Shown here in pieces: positions 5,730 through 7,219 of a stretch of DNA of 7,219 nucleotides (its first letter is position 1; the number at the start of each line of letters is the position of its first letter). Position numbers and translations under genes: made by a program. The DNA lies in contig DASXTB010000457.1 of assembly GCA_036505615.1 (NCBI GenBank), positions 1 through 7,219 of the forward strand, written 5' to 3'. The notes beneath the pieces were generated by a model. The model had not been told where the DNA came from. It did no database searches and worked only from the letters and a program-made list of their open reading frames with translations. Origin of the DNA: DASXTB01 sp036505615 (lineage in GTDB: Bacteria; Acidobacteriota; UBA6911; JACQSX01).

Positions 5730-6380
5730 TTAGGGCTTTATAGGATTGTTTGGAGGTGGGGGATTACTTCCACTCGGAGGGGTGGTGCCGGGAGTCGGGG
5801 GGACAGGGGAGGGCGTAGGCAGTCCCTCTTCACGAGTCCAGCCGGCGGGCACATTGGCTTTTCTTGCGTCGTCTTCCAACTTCTGCAACGCTTCTTGCGC
5901 TTTGATGATCTCTCCCTTATTGATCTCCAATTGGGTTGCCGCCTCATTTAGAGCTTGATCGATCAAGCTGCGGGTGCTCGCATCACTCTCTGTTAGAAGG
6001 CGGTTCCGCAAATCGTTGATTCTTAATTCGAGCACCATTCCACGGTTTGTGGTCAGTTTCAGTTGTAACCGGGCGTTTTTGAAAGCCTCTCGCCAGTGTT
6101 TTTCCTCTTCCGGCGGGGGAGGAGGCGTCGTTTCGGCCGTTGCCGGGCCGGGACCCGCCACAACAGCTTCCGCCTTCGGCTGAACTGAGGGGCTGGTGGT
6201 CGTTGTAACTCTTGCGTTTCCTAAGTTCTTCAAGTCCTCGTTTCGGATGACGCGTGGGACCTTTGTCTCTTTTTGACGCCGTTCTCGCTCTTTCTTGGCT
6301 AATTCGGCCAAAGACTGGGCGCTAAGGCTGGAAAAAAGAGTAGTTAAAGCGATCACCAACACACAGATTCGTAAGCGCAT
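5730..6380 (-). CDS. Secreted coiled-coil protein with proline-rich linkers, function unknown
   Basis: I do not recognise a named family. From the ATG at 6378-6380 the protein has 216 residues. Residues 1-21 (MRLRICVLVIALTTLFSSLSA) look like a Sec signal peptide with cleavage before Gln22, so it is probably periplasmic. A charged helix (SLAELAKKERERRQKE) and the short motif RVIRNEDLKNLG follow. Next comes a Thr/Pro/Ala-rich linker ending in five prolines, then a predicted coiled coil of about 80 residues (HWREAFKNARLQL to LQKLEDDARKA), then VPAGWTREEG and a Pro/Gly/Ser/Asn-rich tail. The SLAELAKKERERR, NEDL and VPAGW combination resembles small exported proteins I associate with Acidobacteriota; that is recollection, not a search. 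A longer start at 6422 would add 14 residues ahead of the signal peptide and is rejected. It is a single-gene unit, with repeat elements on both sides. Confidence 0.8.
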   Translation of the reverse strand: MRLRICVLVIALTTLFSSLSAQSLAELAKKERERRQKETKVPRVIRNEDLKNLGNARVTTTTSPSVQPKAEAVVAGPGPATAETTPPPPPEEEKHWREAFKNARLQLKLTTNRGMVLELRINDLRNRLLTESDASTRSLIDQALNEAATQLEINKGEIIKAQEALQKLEDDARKANVPAGWTREEGLPTPSPVPPTPGTTPPSGSNPPPPNNPIKP

Positions 6381-6389
6381 AATGCCGTC

Positions 6390-6398
6390 AGTATAACA
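6390..6398 (-). promoter_or_regulatory. Putative extended -10 promoter, nearly leaderless
   Basis: On the minus strand TGTTATACT reads as an extended -10 (TG, one base, then TATACT, 5 of 6). No good -35 is seen, as extended -10 promoters allow. The expected start near 6383 lies only about 3 nt before the ATG at 6380, and there is no strong Shine-Dalgarno, so the mRNA could be nearly leaderless. Confidence 0.4.
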
Positions 6399-6526
6399 TT
6401 TTGCAGACGTGACCGATACCACATTTCCCTAGCGGGCTCGGTTTCTCCTAGACTCCTTTGTTGCACACTAAGTTCATAAATCGGTCGACTTTTGGTCATC
6501 TCGATGAACCTCGACTGGCCACCCTC

Positions 6527-6782
6527 GGAGCCGCGACCGGAAGGGCGCGGCGTGGCAAACCAAGTTATCCGCACAAATCCCATAACGAAGATTTCTGGCC
6601 AGCTTGAGCACAGCGGGATTGCCGAGGGCGGCTATGCTGGCGCACCGCGACCGGAAGGGCGCGGCGCGGCAAACCAAGTTATCCGCACAACCCCCATAAC
6701 TGAAAATATCCAGCCAGCTTGAGGACAGCGGGATTGCCGAAGGCGGCTATGCTAGCGCGCCGCGCCCTTCCGGCCGCGGCTC
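6527..6782 (+). repeat. Tandem double copy of the palindromic repeat element
   Basis: Three core repeats are present: forward at 6527-6551, forward at 6645-6665 and inverted at 6759-6782. They enclose two interiors (6552-6644 and 6666-6758) that are close to each other; the repeat period is 114 bp. Both interiors share CAAACCAAGTTATCCGCAC, CAGCTTGAG, ACAGCGGGATTGCCGA and GGCGGCTATGCT. Each core, for example CCGCGACCGGAAGGGCGCGG, is itself an imperfect palindrome (CCGCG/CGCGG outer arms, then CC/GG), so transcripts could form a small hairpin. The left end carries GGAG before the core and the right end CTC after it, matching the ends of the element at 5367-5510. Confidence 0.75.
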
Positions 6783-6940
6783 TGCGGGCGCAATGTGGCC
6801 GATGGGAGGGAAATCATCCGTCTCCGCAGGAGGTTGTGGCCTTGCCCCGACTATCCTCAGAGTTTGCCCAGCAATTTCAGGATGGAATGCTCCGCCCTCG
6901 AAACTTGACGTTTGTGACACCCAGGTCGACCTGGCCTACT
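6783..6940. other. Unique spacer between repeat copies
   Basis: No gene and no similarity to the repeat interiors. Near its right end is a perfect 14-bp palindrome, CCAGGTCGACCTGG (6921-6934), 6 bp before the next core repeat. Confidence 0.4.
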
Positions 6941-7020
6941 GCCGCGCCCTTCCGGCCGCGGCTCTGTGGCTGCACACAGCGCCCGCGGCAAACCAAAGTT
7001 ATCCGCACAATCCCATAGGA
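6941..7020 (+). repeat. Rearranged partial copy of the palindromic repeat element
   Basis: An inverted core at 6941-6964 is followed after 20 bp by the beginning of a forward interior (6985-7020: GCGGCAAACCAAAGTTATC, then CGCACAATCCCATA), without the forward core that normally precedes it. The remaining interior and the right-hand core are missing. This looks like a deletion or recombination product of the same family. Confidence 0.65.
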
Positions 7021-7022
7021 TC

Positions 7023-7219
7023 TCACGGCTCCATCTCTGGAGTGATGTATCGGAATCTAGTGCGAGACAACGGTAACTGGCGCAATGCGTCCCGCACTAG
7101 TGAAGGGCGGTATTGGATTTGAGACTGATCCGTAAGGATCAGGCGGAATATCCGGTCTTTGCCTACAGCGGTAACGGCGCCCCGTATGCAGCTTGACTCT
7201 GCCAATGTCAGGCTGGCGG
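7023..7219 (-). CDS. Possible 3' end of a gene entering from the right edge
   Basis: A minus-strand frame is open from the window edge to a TGA at 7023-7025 and encodes about 65 residues. It ends ALRQLPLSRTRFRYITPEMEP and includes GKDRIFRLILTDQSQIQYR. Composition is ordinary for a protein, and no ATG is needed if the gene starts outside. A TTG at 7203-7205 is the only start inside. I recognise no family. The frame also spans two strong inverted repeats, so it may equally be non-coding. Low certainty. Confidence 0.25.
   Translation of the reverse strand, partial: ASLTLAESSCIRGAVTAVGKDRIFRLILTDQSQIQYRPSLVRDALRQLPLSRTRFRYITPEMEP
7057..7100 (+). repeat. Inverted repeat, possible stem-loop
   Basis: CTAGTGCG (7057-7064) pairs with CGCACTAG (7093-7100). 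After one A/C mismatch the stem continues with GAC (7066-7068) and GTC (7089-7091), giving 11 bp around a 20-nt loop. Confidence 0.55.
7125..7142 (+). repeat. Perfect short hairpin with GTAA loop
   Basis: CTGATCC (7125-7131) and GGATCAG (7136-7142) form a perfect 7-bp stem closed by GTAA, which on the plus strand is a GNRA-type tetraloop. No T-run follows on either strand, so it is not a standard terminator. Confidence 0.55.

Noticed and set aside
5690..5730. tRNA-like T-loop (GGGATTCGAAAT) after position 5710
   Set aside because: No matching T-stem, acceptor stem or anticodon arm can be paired on either strand.
6492..6722. Plus-strand open frame of 76 codons, with a similar overlapping frame from 6719
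   Set aside because: The repeated residues (ANQVIRT, PRPEGRG) simply mirror the DNA repeat; there is no ribosome-binding site and no family resemblance.
6565..7007. DnaA-box-like TTATCCGCA in three places (6565, 6679, 6999)
   Set aside because: One mismatch to TTATCCACA, but all three lie at the same place inside the repeat interiors, so they are copies of one sequence rather than an origin; no dnaA, dnaN or gyrase genes or AT-rich unwinding region accompany them.
6527..7020. CRISPR array
   Set aside because: Repeats alternate in orientation and the interiors are homologous to each other rather than unique spacers; no cas genes are present.

Overview
The window most resembles a chromosomal segment from a Gram-negative bacterium of moderate GC content, plausibly an acidobacterium. 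The taxon is an inference from three things: a secreted coiled-coil protein of a type I associate with Acidobacteriota (SLAELAKKERERR after the signal peptide and a VPAGW motif near the end), a UbiE/MenG-type quinone methyltransferase beside complex I genes, and abundant short intergenic repeats. No rRNA or other phylogenetic marker is present to settle it.

Layout. From the left edge to 1343, the minus strand carries nuoJ, nuoK and the first 181 codons of nuoL, the membrane proton-pumping arm of NADH:quinone oxidoreductase. A divergent intergenic region of about 200 bp (1344-1546) separates them from a tight plus-strand cluster at 1547-4322: thiS, thiG (thiamin thiazole synthesis), aroB (3-dehydroquinate synthase) and ubiE/menG (quinone C-methyltransferase). 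An AT-rich gap with degenerate 7-bp repeats leads to a stand-alone response-regulator receiver gene (4593-4958). That gene is followed by a strict 7-bp tandem array whose last unit folds into a long hairpin.

From about 5050 to the right edge the DNA is mostly non-coding and repeat-rich. The only convincing gene there is a minus-strand gene for a secreted, coiled-coil, proline-rich protein (5730-6380). A GC-rich palindromic repeat with the core CCGCGACCGGAAGGGCGCGG lies on both sides of it, in six copies. Pairs of cores bracket a related interior of about 93 bp, so the whole looks like a short non-autonomous mobile or BIME-like element. One complete element is at 5367-5510, a tandem double element at 6527-6782 and a rearranged half copy at 6941-7020. 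The right edge has two perfect inverted repeats inside an open minus-strand frame that may be the tail of another gene.

Functionally, the left half is housekeeping. aroB feeds chorismate and hence menaquinone, MenG completes the quinone, and the divergent Nuo subunits would use it. ThiS and ThiG form a carrier/synthase pair. The response regulator has no kinase or output partner here. I see no defence system, CRISPR array, tRNA or rRNA. The most unusual material is the repeat content of 4484-5047 and 5367-7020.
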